This document shows positions 20,552 to 32,848 of a DNA stretch of 64,000 nucleotides, one piece after another. The notes below the pieces were generated by a model. The model did not search any database, was not told the DNA's origin, and saw only the letters and a program-made list of their open reading frames with translations. Position numbers and translations under genes: made by a program. Positions within the stretch are counted from its first letter, which is position 1; each line of letters opens with the position of its first letter. Source of the stretch: Micrococcus lacusdianchii (GTDB lineage Bacteria > Actinomycetota > Actinomycetes > Actinomycetales > Micrococcaceae); contig NZ_JAKNUW010000002.1 of the NCBI RefSeq assembly GCF_023155805.1, forward strand, positions 22,993 to 86,992, given 5' to 3'.

Positions 20552-22309
20552 ATGACTCAGCACCGCCCCGCCTCCGCAGCCCTGCGCCACGCCGCCGAGG
20601 ACGCGCCGCACAGCGCCGACGTCGTGGTCCTCGGCCACGGACTGGCCGGGCTGGCGGCCACGTGCGAGCTGCTCGAGGCCGGGCGCCGGGTGGTGCTCGT
20701 GGACCAGGAGCGCCCCGGTGACCTCGGCGGCCAGGCATGGTGGAGCTTCGGCGGCCTGTTCCTGGTGGACTCCCCGGAGCAGCGTCGGCTGCGCGTGCGG
20801 GACTCCGTGGACCTCGCCTGGCGCGACTGGCAGGACACCGCGGGCTTCACCGACGAGGACGTCCTGCCTCGGGCGTGGGCCGAGGCGTACGTGCATTTCG
20901 CGGCCGGGGAGAAGCGGTCCTGGCTCGCCGAGCGCGGCCATCGGCTCTTCCCGGTGGTGGGTTGGGCCGAGCGCCGCGTCCCCGACGTGTTCGGCGGCGG
21001 CCCGGGCATCGGCGGCAACTCGGTGCCCCGGTTCCACATCACGTGGGGCACGGGCGTGGGGATCGTGGAGCCGTTCGCCCTCGTGGTCGAGCGCGCGGCC
21101 TTCGACGGCCGCCTCACCTACCTGCCCCGCCACCGGGTGACGGAGCTGATCACCCAGGACCGCGCCGTCGTCGGCGTCCGGGGCGAGCGCCTGGCCGACG
21201 ACGACGGCGCCCGCGGCACCGCATCCTCCCGGCAGGCGGTGGGCGGCTTCGAGGTGCGGGCCCAGGCGGTGCTGGTGGCCTCCGGCGGGATCGGAGCCGA
21301 CCACGAGGCGGTGCGCGCCGTGTGGCCCAAGCGCCTGGGGACCGCCCCGCGGCGCATGCTCTCCGGCGTCCCGGCGTACGTGGACGGCTCCGGCATCCGT
21401 GCCGCGAAGGAGGCCGGCGCCCACGTGCTGCACCCGGATCGCATGTGGCACTACACGGAGGGCGTGGCCAACTGGGACCCGGTGTGGCCCGGCCACGGCA
21501 TCCGCATCCTGCCCGGCCCCAGCTCCCTGTGGCTGGACGCCGCCGGCAACCGTCTGCCGCACCCGCGCTGGCCCGGGTTCGACACCCTCGGCACGCTGGG
21601 GGAGATCCGCCGCGGCGCGGGCGTGGGCCGGCACGGCGGCGGCGCCGAGCACACGTGGTTCGTGCTCAACGAGCGGATCATCGGCAAGGAGTTCGCGCTG
21701 TCCGGGTCGGAGCAGAACCCGGATCTGACCGGCCGTTCGCTGCGGGACGTGCTGGGCCGGGTCACGCAGGACATCCCCGCCCCGGTGCGCGCGTTCCTGG
21801 ACCACGGTGAGGACTTCGTGCGCGCCCGCACCGTGGAGGAGCTGGTGGCGGAGATGAACGTCCTGATCGAGCGCTCCGGCTGGGACGAGGCCCCGCGCGT
21901 GGATGTGGACGCCGTGCGCCAGGCCGTGGCCGAGCACGAGGCCGGCGCCGCCGCCGCGGGCCTGGACCCGCAGGTGGACGCCGTGCGACGGGCACGGCAG
22001 TACCTGGGGGACAAGCTCATCCGGGCGGTGCCCCCGCACCGGCTCACGGACCCCGCGGCGGGACCGCTCGTGGCGGTGCGCCTGCGCACCCTCACCCGCA
22101 AGACCCTCGGCGGCCTGCACACGGACCTCAGCGGCCGCGTCCTGGACGAGCTCGGTGGCCCGGTGGAGGGGCTGTACGCCGCGGGCGAGGCGGCCGGGTT
22201 CGGCGGCGGCGGCATGCACGGCTTCCGTTCGCTGGAGGGCACCTTCCTGGGCGGGTGCCTCTTCAGCGGACGCACCGCGGGCCGGTCCCTGGCCGCCGCC
22301 GTCGCCTGA
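20552..22309 (+). CDS. FAD-binding dehydrogenase (KstD/fumarate reductase-like)
   Basis: 585 residues. A dinucleotide-binding motif near 27-55 (VVVLGHGLAGLAATCELLEAG...VLVDQE) is followed by DLGGQAWWSFGGLF, and the C terminus GLYAAGEAAGFGGGGMHGFRSLEGTFLGG closes the FAD site. The family is usually annotated as FAD-binding dehydrogenase, related to 3-ketosteroid 1-dehydrogenases and flavin fumarate reductases. The physiological substrate is unknown, and no steroid catabolic genes are nearby. No signal peptide, so cytoplasmic. The stop lies 3 bases from the stop of the convergent PPOX gene with no room for a separate terminator. Confidence 0.87.
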   Translation: MTQHRPASAALRHAAEDAPHSADVVVLGHGLAGLAATCELLEAGRRVVLVDQERPGDLGGQAWWSFGGLFLVDSPEQRRLRVRDSVDLAWRDWQDTAGFTDEDVLPRAWAEAYVHFAAGEKRSWLAERGHRLFPVVGWAERRVPDVFGGGPGIGGNSVPRFHITWGTGVGIVEPFALVVERAAFDGRLTYLPRHRVTELITQDRAVVGVRGERLADDDGARGTASSRQAVGGFEVRAQAVLVASGGIGADHEAVRAVWPKRLGTAPRRMLSGVPAYVDGSGIRAAKEAGAHVLHPDRMWHYTEGVANWDPVWPGHGIRILPGPSSLWLDAAGNRLPHPRWPGFDTLGTLGEIRRGAGVGRHGGGAEHTWFVLNERIIGKEFALSGSEQNPDLTGRSLRDVLGRVTQDIPAPVRAFLDHGEDFVRARTVEELVAEMNVLIERSGWDEAPRVDVDAVRQAVAEHEAGAAAAGLDPQVDAVRRARQYLGDKLIRAVPPHRLTDPAAGPLVAVRLRTLTRKTLGGLHTDLSGRVLDELGGPVEGLYAAGEAAGFGGGGMHGFRSLEGTFLGGCLFSGRTAGRSLAAAVA

Positions 22310-22312
22310 GGC

Positions 22313-22816
22313 TCAGTCGGTCTGGGACTCGTTGCGCTCCGGGTGCGGGCCGAACAGGAAGTGCCGGCCGGAGGCGGACTCGACGTCCACCTTCACGTAG
22401 AAGTCCTTGAGGGTGGGGACCCACGGCTGGATGCCGAGGGACTCGGCCTCGGCGATCTCCGCCTCCGTCTCGAGTCGGCGGGCGGTGCCGTGCAGGAGCA
22501 CGGACCAGGCCTGGTCGGAGAGGATCCCGTCCGCCTGGAGGACCACGGTGGGGTTGACGGTCAGCTCGGCGAGCTTGGAGCCCGGCGCCGTGCGGAAGTA
22601 GACCGCGCCCTCGTGGGTGCGGACGTTCACCGGCACGATGTCCGGACGGCCGTCGACGGCCAGGCCGAGGCGGGCGTGGCGGACGCCGCCGAGCAGCCTC
22701 CAGATCTGCTCGTCCGTCAGGGCGAGCACCGGCTCGCCGTCCGGGTGCGGGAACATCGAGGCGTCCCCCACGGCGGGGTCGGGGCGCTGCATCGAGGGGG
22801 TGGTGTGCTCGGTCAT
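22313..22816 (-). CDS. Pyridoxamine 5'-phosphate oxidase-fold (flavin-binding) protein
   Basis: 167 residues. Split-barrel FMN/F420-binding family: LTDEQIWRLLGGVRHARLGLAVDGRPDIVPVNVRTHEGAVYFRTAPGSK is the typical N-terminal half of small PPOX-class proteins, which bind FMN, F420 or heme and mostly are not PNPOx itself. The later part (LLHGTARRLETEAEIAEAE) is also characteristic. The ATG overlaps the stop of the upstream IMPase-like gene by 4 bases, so the two are co-translated. Function beyond cofactor-binding reductase is not inferable. Confidence 0.85.
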   Translation of the reverse strand: MTEHTTPSMQRPDPAVGDASMFPHPDGEPVLALTDEQIWRLLGGVRHARLGLAVDGRPDIVPVNVRTHEGAVYFRTAPGSKLAELTVNPTVVLQADGILSDQAWSVLLHGTARRLETEAEIAEAESLGIQPWVPTLKDFYVKVDVESASGRHFLFGPHPERNESQTD

Positions 22817-23787
22817 GGGGCGACCTCCCGGGTCTCGTCGGTGTCGGCGGTGTCCCCGTCATTCTGTCCCGCCCCGCGATGTGCGGCCAGGCCCGCCAGC
22901 ACGGCGTGGGCGGTCGGGGCCTCCCGGTCCCGGCCGACGGCGAGCAGGTGCCGGGCCAGGTGCGGGGGCGTGGCGGGGGCGAGGCCGGCGTCGTCGGCGG
23001 CGGTGAGCGTGCCTCCGGCGCGGGCCACGAGCAGCTGGCCGGCCGCGATGTCCCACGGGTTCGTGTCGACCGCCAGCGTGGCGTCCGCCCACCCCGCGGC
23101 GGTGAAGGCGAGCTCGAGCGCCCCGGACACGGTGCGGCGGACGGTGGCGAACGCGTCCACGAGCTCCGCGAACCGGCCCAGCGCGTCCCCGCCCTCGCGG
23201 CGCAGCGCCTCCGCCGCCGGGTAGGAGGTCACCAGGTTCAGGGCGCGCTCGCCGCCGGCCGGCGCGGCGCGCAGCGGCAGGGGCGCCTCGCCGAGCCACG
23301 CGCCCGAGTCGTCCGCGGAGAACTCCAGGCCGTTCGCCGGGTCCACCACGACGCCGGCCACGACCTCCCCGTCCACCTCCGCGGCGATCGAGACGGAGAA
23401 CATCGCGAAGCCGTGCGTGAAGTTGGAGGTGCCGTCGATGGGGTCCACGATCCACCGCACGCGGGAGCCGCCCTCGGCTCCCGGCGCGGTGTCCGAGGGT
23501 GAGGCGACGGTCGTGCCGGTCTCCTCGCCGAGCACCGCGCTGCCCGGCACAGCCGCGGTGAGCGCGGCGATCAGCGCCTCCTCGGTGGCGCGGTCGTGCT
23601 GGGTGACGAGGTCGTGGTGGTTGCGCTTGGTGGTGGCGGAGGCATCCGGCGTGCGGAACGCCGCGGCCAGGGCCGGGGCCACCGCGCGGGCGGCCTCCAG
23701 GGCGATCGCGCGCAGCGCGGCGGGGGAGGGGGCGGCAGGGGATACGGCGGTGCGGTCTGCGGGGGCGGGGGTGTCCGGCGCGGTCAT
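22813..23787 (-). CDS. Inositol monophosphatase-family phosphatase
   Basis: 324 residues. Mg2+-dependent Li+-sensitive phosphatase fold: GEETG (metal Glu), VDPIDGTSNFTHGF (Asp-Pro-Ile-Asp-Gly-Thr motif) and a C-terminal NPWDIAAGQLLVARAGG (third metal Asp) are all present. Substrates in the family include inositol-1-phosphate, histidinol phosphate and PAP. Inositol matters for phosphatidylinositol in actinobacteria, but the exact substrate is uncertain. First gene of a two-gene unit with the PPOX gene; predicted leaderless. Confidence 0.88.
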   Translation of the reverse strand: MTAPDTPAPADRTAVSPAAPSPAALRAIALEAARAVAPALAAAFRTPDASATTKRNHHDLVTQHDRATEEALIAALTAAVPGSAVLGEETGTTVASPSDTAPGAEGGSRVRWIVDPIDGTSNFTHGFAMFSVSIAAEVDGEVVAGVVVDPANGLEFSADDSGAWLGEAPLPLRAAPAGGERALNLVTSYPAAEALRREGGDALGRFAELVDAFATVRRTVSGALELAFTAAGWADATLAVDTNPWDIAAGQLLVARAGGTLTAADDAGLAPATPPHLARHLLAVGRDREAPTAHAVLAGLAAHRGAGQNDGDTADTDETREVAP

Positions 23788-23793
23788 GCCCTC

Positions 23794-23799
23794 AGACTA
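23794..23799 (-). promoter_or_regulatory. -10 box, leaderless start of IMPase-like gene
   Basis: TAGTCT on the minus strand, 6 bases before the ATG at 23787. Confidence 0.55.
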
Positions 23800-23858
23800 G
23801 GCACGCACCGCCCCTGTCTCGGGCGTGACGGGCATCCCCTGCCCCGCTCGACGTGCGT

Positions 23859-23864
23859 GATACT
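23859..23864 (+). promoter_or_regulatory. -10 box, leaderless start of App1-type gene
   Basis: GATACT, 6 bases before the ATG at 23871. This decides the start against an upstream in-frame ATG at 23853, which would lie inside the promoter. Confidence 0.5.
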
Positions 23865-23870
23865 GGTCCC

Positions 23871-25139
23871 ATGTCCGCGTCCTCCGCCGCCTCCGCAGCC
23901 CAGTCCGATCCCGCCCGTCGCCAGCGCCTGGCCACGGACGGCGGGCCCACCACCGCCGAGAACCTCGCCACGCACCTCCAGGAGTCCTGGAACCGCTGGC
24001 ACCGCTCCCGGGCCCTGAAGAAGGGCTACGTGCCCACGCTCATGGCGTTCACGGGCTACGGCAGCACCTCGTGGGTGCGGATCCTCTCCCGCGTGGTCAT
24101 CGCGAACGACGCGGACTTCCTCAACGGCCGCCGCCTCTCCAAGGTCGTCGCGGACGGCGTCCACGGCTGGCGCAACTTCGTGGCCCCGCCCATGGCCTAC
24201 GCGCAGGTGCAGGTGCAGGTGGGCGACCTCACGATTATGGTGCGCGCGGACCGGATGGGCGTCGTCGACGTCGTCCTGGACGTGGAGCTCGAGCCGGGGT
24301 GGCGCACCGCGACCCTCTGCGTGGGCGACGAAGAGGCGGTCACCATGGACCTCTACATCACTTCGCCCGAGGCGAAGGTCGGCCTGGTCTCCGACATCGA
24401 CGACACCGTGGTGGTGACCTCCCTGCCGCGCCCGCTGCTGGCGGCGTGGAACTCGTTCGTGATCGACGAGCACGCCCGCACGCCCACCCCCGGCATGGCG
24501 GTGCTGCTGCGCCGCATCGCGGAGGCCGAGCCCATGGCGCCGGTCGTGTACCTCTCCACCGGCGCGTGGAACGTGGCGCAGACCCTCACCCGCTTCCTGG
24601 GGCGCAACCTGTACCCGCTGGGCGCGCTGCTGCTCACCAGCTGGGGCCCCACGAAGGACCGCTGGTTCCGTTCCGGCCAGGAGCACAAGGTGACCCAGCT
24701 CGAGCGCCTGGCGGAGCAGTTCCCGGACATGCAGTGGATCCTCGTGGGCGACGACGGGCAGCACGACCCCGAGATCTACGCCGGGTTCGCCACGCGGCAC
24801 CCGGACAAGGTCAAGGCGATCGTCATCCGCCAGCTCACCCCCTCCGAGGCCCTGCTCGCCGGCGGCCGCGCGGAGGACACGCGGCACTCCACCCCGGGCA
24901 TCCCCTGGTGCTACGGCCCCGACGGCGCCGCGCTGTCCAACCAGCTCGAGGACCTGGGCATCCTGCCCGTGGAATTCGTGGACGTCCACCCTGAGGGCTG
25001 GCTCGAGGACATCCTCGGCGAGGACGAGGCCGCGCAGGCCGCCCGTGACGGTCGCCGGAGTGCGGGCGAGGGCGTCCTGCCCGGCACCGGCGCGGACCAG
25101 GACCAGGCCCGGGACGTGGACGTCTCGGCCCAGTCCTGA
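23871..25139 (+). CDS. App1-type phosphatidate phosphatase domain protein
   Basis: 422 residues. The N-terminal half holds a conserved region (FTGYGSTSWVRILSRVVI, GWRNFVAPPMAYAQVQVQVGD). The catalytic domain begins at VGLVSDIDDTVVVTS, with the DxDxT nucleophile motif at 175-179, and continues with VYLSTGAWNVAQTLTRFL, WGPTKDRWFRSGQEHK and ILVGDDGQHDPEIY. This matches the LNS2/App1 HAD-like phosphatidate phosphatases first described in yeast actin patches; bacterial members are DUF2183. The likely reaction is phosphatidate to diacylglycerol, by homology. The C-terminal 40 residues are acidic. A thioesterase gene follows after 19 bases. Confidence 0.88.
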   Translation: MSASSAASAAQSDPARRQRLATDGGPTTAENLATHLQESWNRWHRSRALKKGYVPTLMAFTGYGSTSWVRILSRVVIANDADFLNGRRLSKVVADGVHGWRNFVAPPMAYAQVQVQVGDLTIMVRADRMGVVDVVLDVELEPGWRTATLCVGDEEAVTMDLYITSPEAKVGLVSDIDDTVVVTSLPRPLLAAWNSFVIDEHARTPTPGMAVLLRRIAEAEPMAPVVYLSTGAWNVAQTLTRFLGRNLYPLGALLLTSWGPTKDRWFRSGQEHKVTQLERLAEQFPDMQWILVGDDGQHDPEIYAGFATRHPDKVKAIVIRQLTPSEALLAGGRAEDTRHSTPGIPWCYGPDGAALSNQLEDLGILPVEFVDVHPEGWLEDILGEDEAAQAARDGRRSAGEGVLPGTGADQDQARDVDVSAQS

Positions 25140-25158
25140 TGCCGGGCGGAACGCGGAC

Positions 25159-25640
25159 ATGAGCGGCACGACGACGACGCGCGGTGCCTCCCGCGGGGAC
25201 GGCGCCGGCCGGTGGGTGGAGGTCCGGGTCCCGCTGCGCTGGGCGGACATGGACGCGTACGGGCACGTGAACAACGTCGCGGTGGTGCAGGTGCTCGAGG
25301 AGGCCCGCGTGGCCGCCTTCGGGGTGCCCGCGAACACGGGCGCCGGCGGCGGGGGGAGCGCCCCGATCGACCTGCTCGAGGGCGTGGCTCCCGGCGTGCG
25401 GACGTTCGTCTCCGAGCACACCGTGAAGTACCGGGCACAGATGCCGTACCGGCCCGTGCCGTTGCGGGTGCGGGTCGGCGTCGCCGCGGTGAAGGCGGTG
25501 TCCGTGGAGGTGCGCTACGAGCTCTACGACGGTGTGGACGGCACCCTGTGCGCCACCGCCACCTCGGTGATGGTGTTCGTGGACGGGGAGAGCGGCCGCC
25601 CCGTGCGGCTCACCGCCGAGCAGCGGGCGGCGCTGGCGGG

Positions 25641-25644
<4 letters not shown>
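25159..25644 (+). CDS. 4HBT hot-dog fold acyl-CoA thioesterase
   Basis: 161 residues from ATG 25159; the upstream frame from 25045 overlaps the previous gene and is rejected. VRVPLRWADMDAYGHVNNVAVVQVLEEAR is the YbgC/FadM-type signature with the catalytic Asp and the HVNN turn. The remainder forms the hot-dog sheet (EHTVKYRAQMPYRPVPLRVRVGV, SVEVRYELYD). Hydrolyses an acyl-CoA; chain preference unknown. Probably co-transcribed with the App1-type phosphatase, which hints at a shared lipid-turnover role. Confidence 0.9.
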
Positions 25645-28430
<2,786 letters not shown>

Positions 28431-28437
28431 GGCCCCG

Positions 28438-28443
28438 ACGGTA
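28438..28443 (-). promoter_or_regulatory. -10 box, leaderless start of glycosyltransferase
   Basis: TACCGT on the minus strand, 7 bases before the ATG at 28430. Confidence 0.5.
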
Positions 28444-28557
28444 GGGGCGGCAGGCCACGGCGCGGTCAGGCGCGGGCGACCCGCCGGTGGCACGGCGGTG
28501 AACTCTCGGTGCCGGACGACGCCGGCCCGGTCCGGTGGGCGCCTCCGCGCCGGGTGG

Positions 28558-28563
28558 CACCAT
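28558..28563 (+). promoter_or_regulatory. -10 box, leaderless start of perM-like gene
   Basis: CACCAT, 6 bases before the GTG at 28570; weak match but same geometry as the others. Confidence 0.35.
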
Positions 28564-28569
28564 AGACGG

Positions 28570-30204
28570 GTGAACCCCCGCGTCCCGAGCCTGCTGCGCC
28601 CCATGCCCCTGCCCCTGTGGCTCCAGGGGGTGGTGGAGGCGCTCGTCACCGCGCTGACGAGCCTGGCCGCGGTCCTCGGGCCCACTCTGCTGGTCTGGGT
28701 GACCGGCGGGTTCTCCAGCACTCGGATCGAGGACGTCGTCCAGACGGGAGGGGCCCTCTGGCTGGGTCTGCACGCGGTGCCCGTCACCGTCACCACCCCG
28801 CTCCCCGCCGCGGATGCGCAGGCGCTGGTCAGCACCGTCTGGATGGTCCCCTGGGGACTGACCCTCCTGCCCGCCTGGCTCAGCTGGCGGGCGGGACGGC
28901 GACTGGCCCGCGCGTCGTACCGGGACCAGGCGTGGCAGGCGCTCGCAGGCGCGGTGGCCGCGTACGGTGCGGTCGCGCTCACCTGCGCGACGCTGCCTGG
29001 CGCGGGCCGGCTCACCGCGTCCCCGTGGCCGGGGGTCCTGCTGCCGTGCCTGCTGTTCACGGCGGCCGCCCTGGCCGGTGCACGCCGGGAGGCCGGGACG
29101 TGGGCGCACCTGATCGGCCTCGACCTGACGGAGCGGATCGCCCGGCGCTCCCAGTACGAGCGGTGGGCCGGCACCTATGCGTGGGCGCTCGTCCGGGCCG
29201 CGGGCGTGGCGCTGGCCGGGCTCGTGGCCCTCAACGCGCTGCTCGTGGTGGTGACCCTGGCCGTGCACTGGGCGCCCGTGGTGCGGGTGCAGCAGATGGT
29301 CGACGCCGGCCCCGTCGGCGGTCTGATGCTCGCCCTGCTGCAGATCGGCTGGCTCCCGACCTTCACGGCGTGGGCCCTCGCGTGGACCGCGGGCCCGGGC
29401 TTCCGGGTCGGCTCGGACAGCCTGTACTCGGTGTTCGGCGCCCATCCGGCGTCGGTGCCGGCGCTGCCCGTGCTCGAGGCGCTGCCGTCGACGTGGCAGC
29501 CGTGGTTCCCCGTGCTCGTCCTCGTGCCCGTGGCGGCCGGGGCGCTCGCGGGCTGGTGGCTGCTGCGGGAGGGGGAGAACCATCTCGACGACTGGCTCGC
29601 CCGGCGGATCGACGCGCGCTGGGCCTCGCTCGCCCTCTCCACCCTCGCCCAGTCCCTCCTCCTGGGCCTGCTCACGGCGGCGGCCCTGGTGGTCCCGCTC
29701 GCCCTCACGCAGGGCACCTTCGGGATCGGCACGCTCGCGCAGGTCGGGTCCTCGGTGCTGCCGGTGTGCCTTGCGGTGGCCGGGTGGACCGCGCTGGGCT
29801 GCGCGATCGGCTACCTCGTGGCGCTCGCCGTGATGGACCGTCCGGTGCGGCCCGGGCGCACCCTCACCCTGCCGTTCTCGGGGTCCCGGGCCGCCCGGGG
29901 CGAGGCCGGCCGCCAGGACGGCCGGCTCCGCCTGCCGGCCCTGCCCGCCCCGGGCTCGGGCCGGGGCGGCCGCGGGTCCACCGCGGAGCCGCGGGACGGA
30001 GCCGCAGGAGACGACGACGAGCGCGCCGCCCGGCACGCGACGGTCGACCCGGACGAGACCCCGGTGCCCTCCGTGGACCCCGACGCGGAGCGGATCGAGG
30101 GGCAGCGGGAGGTCCCGGCGGAGCCGCGGGCGTCCACGGGAGCCGGATCGGCTGCCCGGCCCGTGCGGGTGCCGCGGGCCCGGTCGCGGCGCGCCCGGGG
30201 CTGA
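28570..30204 (+). CDS. DUF6350 polytopic membrane protein (PerM-like)
   Basis: 544 residues from GTG 28570. About eight or nine hydrophobic helices lie between residues 18 and 430, then a cytoplasmic tail of about 115 residues rich in Gly, Arg, Pro, Asp and Glu. Position directly upstream of purN and purH, together with size and topology, matches mycobacterial Rv0955/PerM, an integral membrane protein tied to cell division and persistence; function beyond that is unknown. The call rests on synteny and topology more than motifs. A small divergent membrane gene sits between it and purN. Confidence 0.75.
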   Translation: MNPRVPSLLRPMPLPLWLQGVVEALVTALTSLAAVLGPTLLVWVTGGFSSTRIEDVVQTGGALWLGLHAVPVTVTTPLPAADAQALVSTVWMVPWGLTLLPAWLSWRAGRRLARASYRDQAWQALAGAVAAYGAVALTCATLPGAGRLTASPWPGVLLPCLLFTAAALAGARREAGTWAHLIGLDLTERIARRSQYERWAGTYAWALVRAAGVALAGLVALNALLVVVTLAVHWAPVVRVQQMVDAGPVGGLMLALLQIGWLPTFTAWALAWTAGPGFRVGSDSLYSVFGAHPASVPALPVLEALPSTWQPWFPVLVLVPVAAGALAGWWLLREGENHLDDWLARRIDARWASLALSTLAQSLLLGLLTAAALVVPLALTQGTFGIGTLAQVGSSVLPVCLAVAGWTALGCAIGYLVALAVMDRPVRPGRTLTLPFSGSRAARGEAGRQDGRLRLPALPAPGSGRGGRGSTAEPRDGAAGDDDERAARHATVDPDETPVPSVDPDAERIEGQREVPAEPRASTGAGSAARPVRVPRARSRRARG

Positions 30205-30237
30205 CCCGGCCGACGAGCGGATCCCCGGCGGGCGGAC

Positions 30238-30681
30238 TCAGCCGCCCAGCTGAGCCACGCCGGTGCGCTCCTCGACCACCCGGGTGAACTCCCGGGCGCA
30301 CTCGTGCTGGGCGCGGACGGTCACCGCCGAGCCGGTGCACCGCTCGAACGCTGCGGTCTCGTTCCACAGCAAGGCCGGGAGCAGGCCCACCGTCAGGCCG
30401 ACGAGGGCCAGGGCGGACCCGGCGCCTGCTGCGGCGCGGGACGACCCCGAACGGTCCACGCCGCGGGAGCCGGACCACACGAGCGCGCCCAGCACGAGGG
30501 CCACGACCGCCAGGGCGGGGGAGACGAGCTTCCACGGCAGCGCGAGCGTGAACGTGAGCACCATGCCCAGCAGGGCCGCGGACTGCCACATCAGACGGCG
30601 TCCCACGCGGGTGCGTGCCGGGTCCTCGCCGTCGGGGCGTCGGGCCGGCGGGGTCACGGGAGGGGGCGGAGTCGCGGACAC
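30238..30681 (-). CDS. Small membrane protein, three hydrophobic segments
   Basis: 147 residues, GTG start. A Pro/Arg-rich N terminus (about 30 residues) precedes two closely spaced helices (about 31-48 and 50-69) and a third near 84-104. A C-terminal segment of about 40 residues with two Cys (FERCTGSAV, QHECAREF) probably lies outside and could form a disulfide. No family recognised. The start is supported by TAGGGT 6 bases upstream, which overlaps the purN -10. Confidence 0.7.
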   Translation of the reverse strand: MSATPPPPVTPPARRPDGEDPARTRVGRRLMWQSAALLGMVLTFTLALPWKLVSPALAVVALVLGALVWSGSRGVDRSGSSRAAAGAGSALALVGLTVGLLPALLWNETAAFERCTGSAVTVRAQHECAREFTRVVEERTGVAQLGG

Positions 30682-30687
30682 CCCCTC

Positions 30688-30697
30688 ACCCTACGAT
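30688..30697. promoter_or_regulatory. Overlapping divergent -10 boxes (purN and membrane protein)
   Basis: Minus-strand TAGGGT (30688-30693) serves the GTG at 30681 with a 6-base gap. Plus-strand TACGAT (30692-30697) serves the ATG of purN at 30705 with a 7-base gap. The two hexamers share the TA at 30692-30693. Confidence 0.6.
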
Positions 30698-30704
30698 GGG
30701 TGCC

Positions 30705-31274
30705 ATGCGCATCCTCGCCCTCGTCTCCGGGTCCGGCACCAACCTCCAGGCGGTCCTCGACGCCGTCGCCTCCGGGGCGTCGCCCGTGGAGGTCGTGGCC
30801 GTCGGCTCGGACGTCCCCGAGGCGCAGGGCCTGGCCCGCGCCGAGGCCCAGGGCATCGAGACCTTCACCGTGGCGCCGGGCGACCACGCCTCCCGTGCGG
30901 AGTGGGACGCCGCTCTCGCGGACGCGATCGCCGCCCACGAGCCGGACTGGGTGGTGTGCTCCGGGTTCATGCGGATCCTCGGAGCCCCCGTCCTGGAGCG
31001 GTTCGCCGGGCGGATCGTCAATACGCACCCGGCCCTGCTGCCGTCCTTCCCCGGCGCCCACGGCGTGCGGGACGCCCTGGCCCACGGGGTGAAGATCACC
31101 GGCTGCACGGTGCACCTGGTGGACGCCGGCGTGGACACCGGGCCGATCCTGGCCCAGGCGGCCGTGCCCGTCCTGGACACGGACACCGAGGAGACGCTCC
31201 ACGAGCGCATCAAGGTGCAGGAGCGCGCCCTGCTGCTGCGCGTGCTCGGAGAGCTCGCCGCCGGCCGCGCCTGA
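30705..31274 (+). CDS. purN: Phosphoribosylglycinamide formyltransferase
   Basis: 189 residues. Transfers formyl from 10-formyl-THF to GAR in purine synthesis step 3. N-terminal MRILALVSGSGTNLQAVLDA; catalytic core with Asn-His-Asp: RIVNTHPALLPSFPGAHG, then TGCTVHLVDAGVDTGPILAQAAV. ATG 30705 rather than the frame start at 30615, because of family alignment and the TACGAT box. purH lies 1.6 kb downstream, separated by a convergent MFS gene, unlike the direct purN-purH pair of many actinobacteria. Confidence 0.96.
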   Translation: MRILALVSGSGTNLQAVLDAVASGASPVEVVAVGSDVPEAQGLARAEAQGIETFTVAPGDHASRAEWDAALADAIAAHEPDWVVCSGFMRILGAPVLERFAGRIVNTHPALLPSFPGAHGVRDALAHGVKITGCTVHLVDAGVDTGPILAQAAVPVLDTDTEETLHERIKVQERALLLRVLGELAAGRA

Positions 31275-31308
31275 CCTCCGACGTCACGCCGGAGCCGGGA
31301 AGGTCCCC

Positions 31309-32691
31309 TCAGTCCTCGGCCACCTCGAGTGCGCGTCCGCGGGTCTCCGGGGCCCACGCGAACATCACGGCCACGGCCAGCAGCACGAGGACCGCGGTCA
31401 CGGCGAAGGCGCCCGGCAGGCCCAGAGCCGGCACCAGGGTCCCCACGAAGAACAGGGGCCCCAGTCCTGCACCCACCCGGGACGCCGCGGAGGCCCAGCC
31501 GAAGCCGGAGGCGCGCAGCGTCGTCGGGTACAGCTCGGAGACGTACGTGTAGAGCACCGGGATGGCGATCTGCACCACGAACCCGTACGCGAGCACGAGC
31601 GGCAGAGCCGCCCCCGGCACGCCCAGCACGGAGGCCAGCCACACGAGCAGGCCCGCGGCGACGGCGGCGCTCACCGCCAGCAGCCACCGTCGGCCGGTGG
31701 CCTCGACCAGGAGCGCGGAGACCACCACGCCGACGAGGCCGGCGGCGGCCATGCCGGAGGTGGTGATGAACGCGCGGGACTGCTCGAAGCCCGCCTCGAT
31801 GAGGAACGTGGGCAGCCATTGCAGGGCGATGTAGTAGATCAGCATGATCGCCACGAACAGCAGCCAGGCGGCGGCGGTGATGCGCGGGGAGAAGCGCCAG
31901 ACGGCGGCCAGCTGGGAGGTCAGGGCGCTTCCGGCGCCGCCCCGCTGCGGCTCGACCGCGGGCATGACGTAGTCGCGGCGCTCCGCGCCGGTGTGCTCGA
32001 CCATGCTGTCGACGACGTGGCGGGCCTCCGCCTCGCGGCCGCGGCTCATCAGGTAGAGCGGGGACTCGGGGATGCCGAGACGGACGACGAACACGAGCAG
32101 GGCGGGCAGCACCATGGCGAGCAGCGGCAGGCGCCAGTCGCCCCACGTGCCCACGAGCCACGCGGAGACCACGCCGCACAGGGCGGCGCCGACCGGCCAC
32201 CAGCCGTCCATGGCGGTCAGGACGCGCCCCCGGAGGCGCTTCGGGGTGAACTCGCCCACGAGGGCGTAGTCGACGGGGATGGTGCCGCCGAGGCCGATGC
32301 CCGCCAGGAAGCGGAACACGGCGAACCACAGCAGCGAGTCCGTGAACGCGCCGGCCAGCGTGAACAGGGAGAAGATCAGCAGCGTCCACGTGAAGGCCGC
32401 CTTCCGGCCGATCCGGTCCGCGATGGTGCCCCACGCGAACGCGCCGACGGCCATGCCGATCAGGTTGGCGGTGCCGATCCAGGCGGCATCCGCCTTGGTC
32501 AGTCCCCATTCCTCGGTCAGCAGCGGGATCATGACGCCGTTGAGCGTCACGTCCCACGCGTCGAACATGAAGCCGAGGCCGCCGATGAGGAAGATGCGGC
32601 CCTGCACGGACCAGCGCCAGGGCAGCTCCTGGACCACGGTCTCGCCGGTGACGGCGGCTGCGGCGGGGGAGGGGCGGGCGGACGAGGGCAC
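31309..32691 (-). CDS. MFS transporter, sugar/organic-acid porter type
   Basis: 460 residues from GTG 32691, chosen because GGAGG lies 9 bases upstream; the open frame extends to 33111 without support. Twelve helices are predicted. MFS signatures: [18 protein letters not shown] (loop 2-3), [29 protein letters not shown] (second-half loop) and [16 protein letters not shown], which is typical of the sugar porter and aromatic/organic acid (AAHS-like) families. [14 protein letters not shown] in TM1 carries the acidic residue often found in proton-coupled carriers. Substrate unknown. Inserted between purN and purH. Confidence 0.87.
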   Translation of the reverse strand: MPSSARPSPAAAAVTGETVVQELPWRWSVQGRIFLIGGLGFMFDAWDVTLNGVMIPLLTEEWGLTKADAAWIGTANLIGMAVGAFAWGTIADRIGRKAAFTWTLLIFSLFTLAGAFTDSLLWFAVFRFLAGIGLGGTIPVDYALVGEFTPKRLRGRVLTAMDGWWPVGAALCGVVSAWLVGTWGDWRLPLLAMVLPALLVFVVRLGIPESPLYLMSRGREAEARHVVDSMVEHTGAERRDYVMPAVEPQRGGAGSALTSQLAAVWRFSPRITAAAWLLFVAIMLIYYIALQWLPTFLIEAGFEQSRAFITTSGMAAAGLVGVVVSALLVEATGRRWLLAVSAAVAAGLLVWLASVLGVPGAALPLVLAYGFVVQIAIPVLYTYVSELYPTTLRASGFGWASAASRVGAGLGPLFFVGTLVPALGLPGAFAVTAVLVLLAVAVMFAWAPETRGRALEVAED

Positions 32692-32762
32692 GAGGGAGCC
32701 TCCGAGGCGGTGGGCCCGCGGGAGCCCGGGCCGGTCACGGCCATTATGCGCCGTCCTCCGCC

Positions 32763-32768
32763 TAGACT
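32763..32768 (+). promoter_or_regulatory. -10 box for purH
   Basis: TAGACT; leader of about 75 bases before the GTG at 32849. No purine riboswitch recognised. Confidence 0.45.
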
Positions 32769-32848
32769 GGTGCGCGGCCTGCGGAAGGCGTCCGCGCACG
32801 TGCTGCGCCGGGGCGCGCACCGCGCTCGACCCGCGTGAAGGAGCCCCC

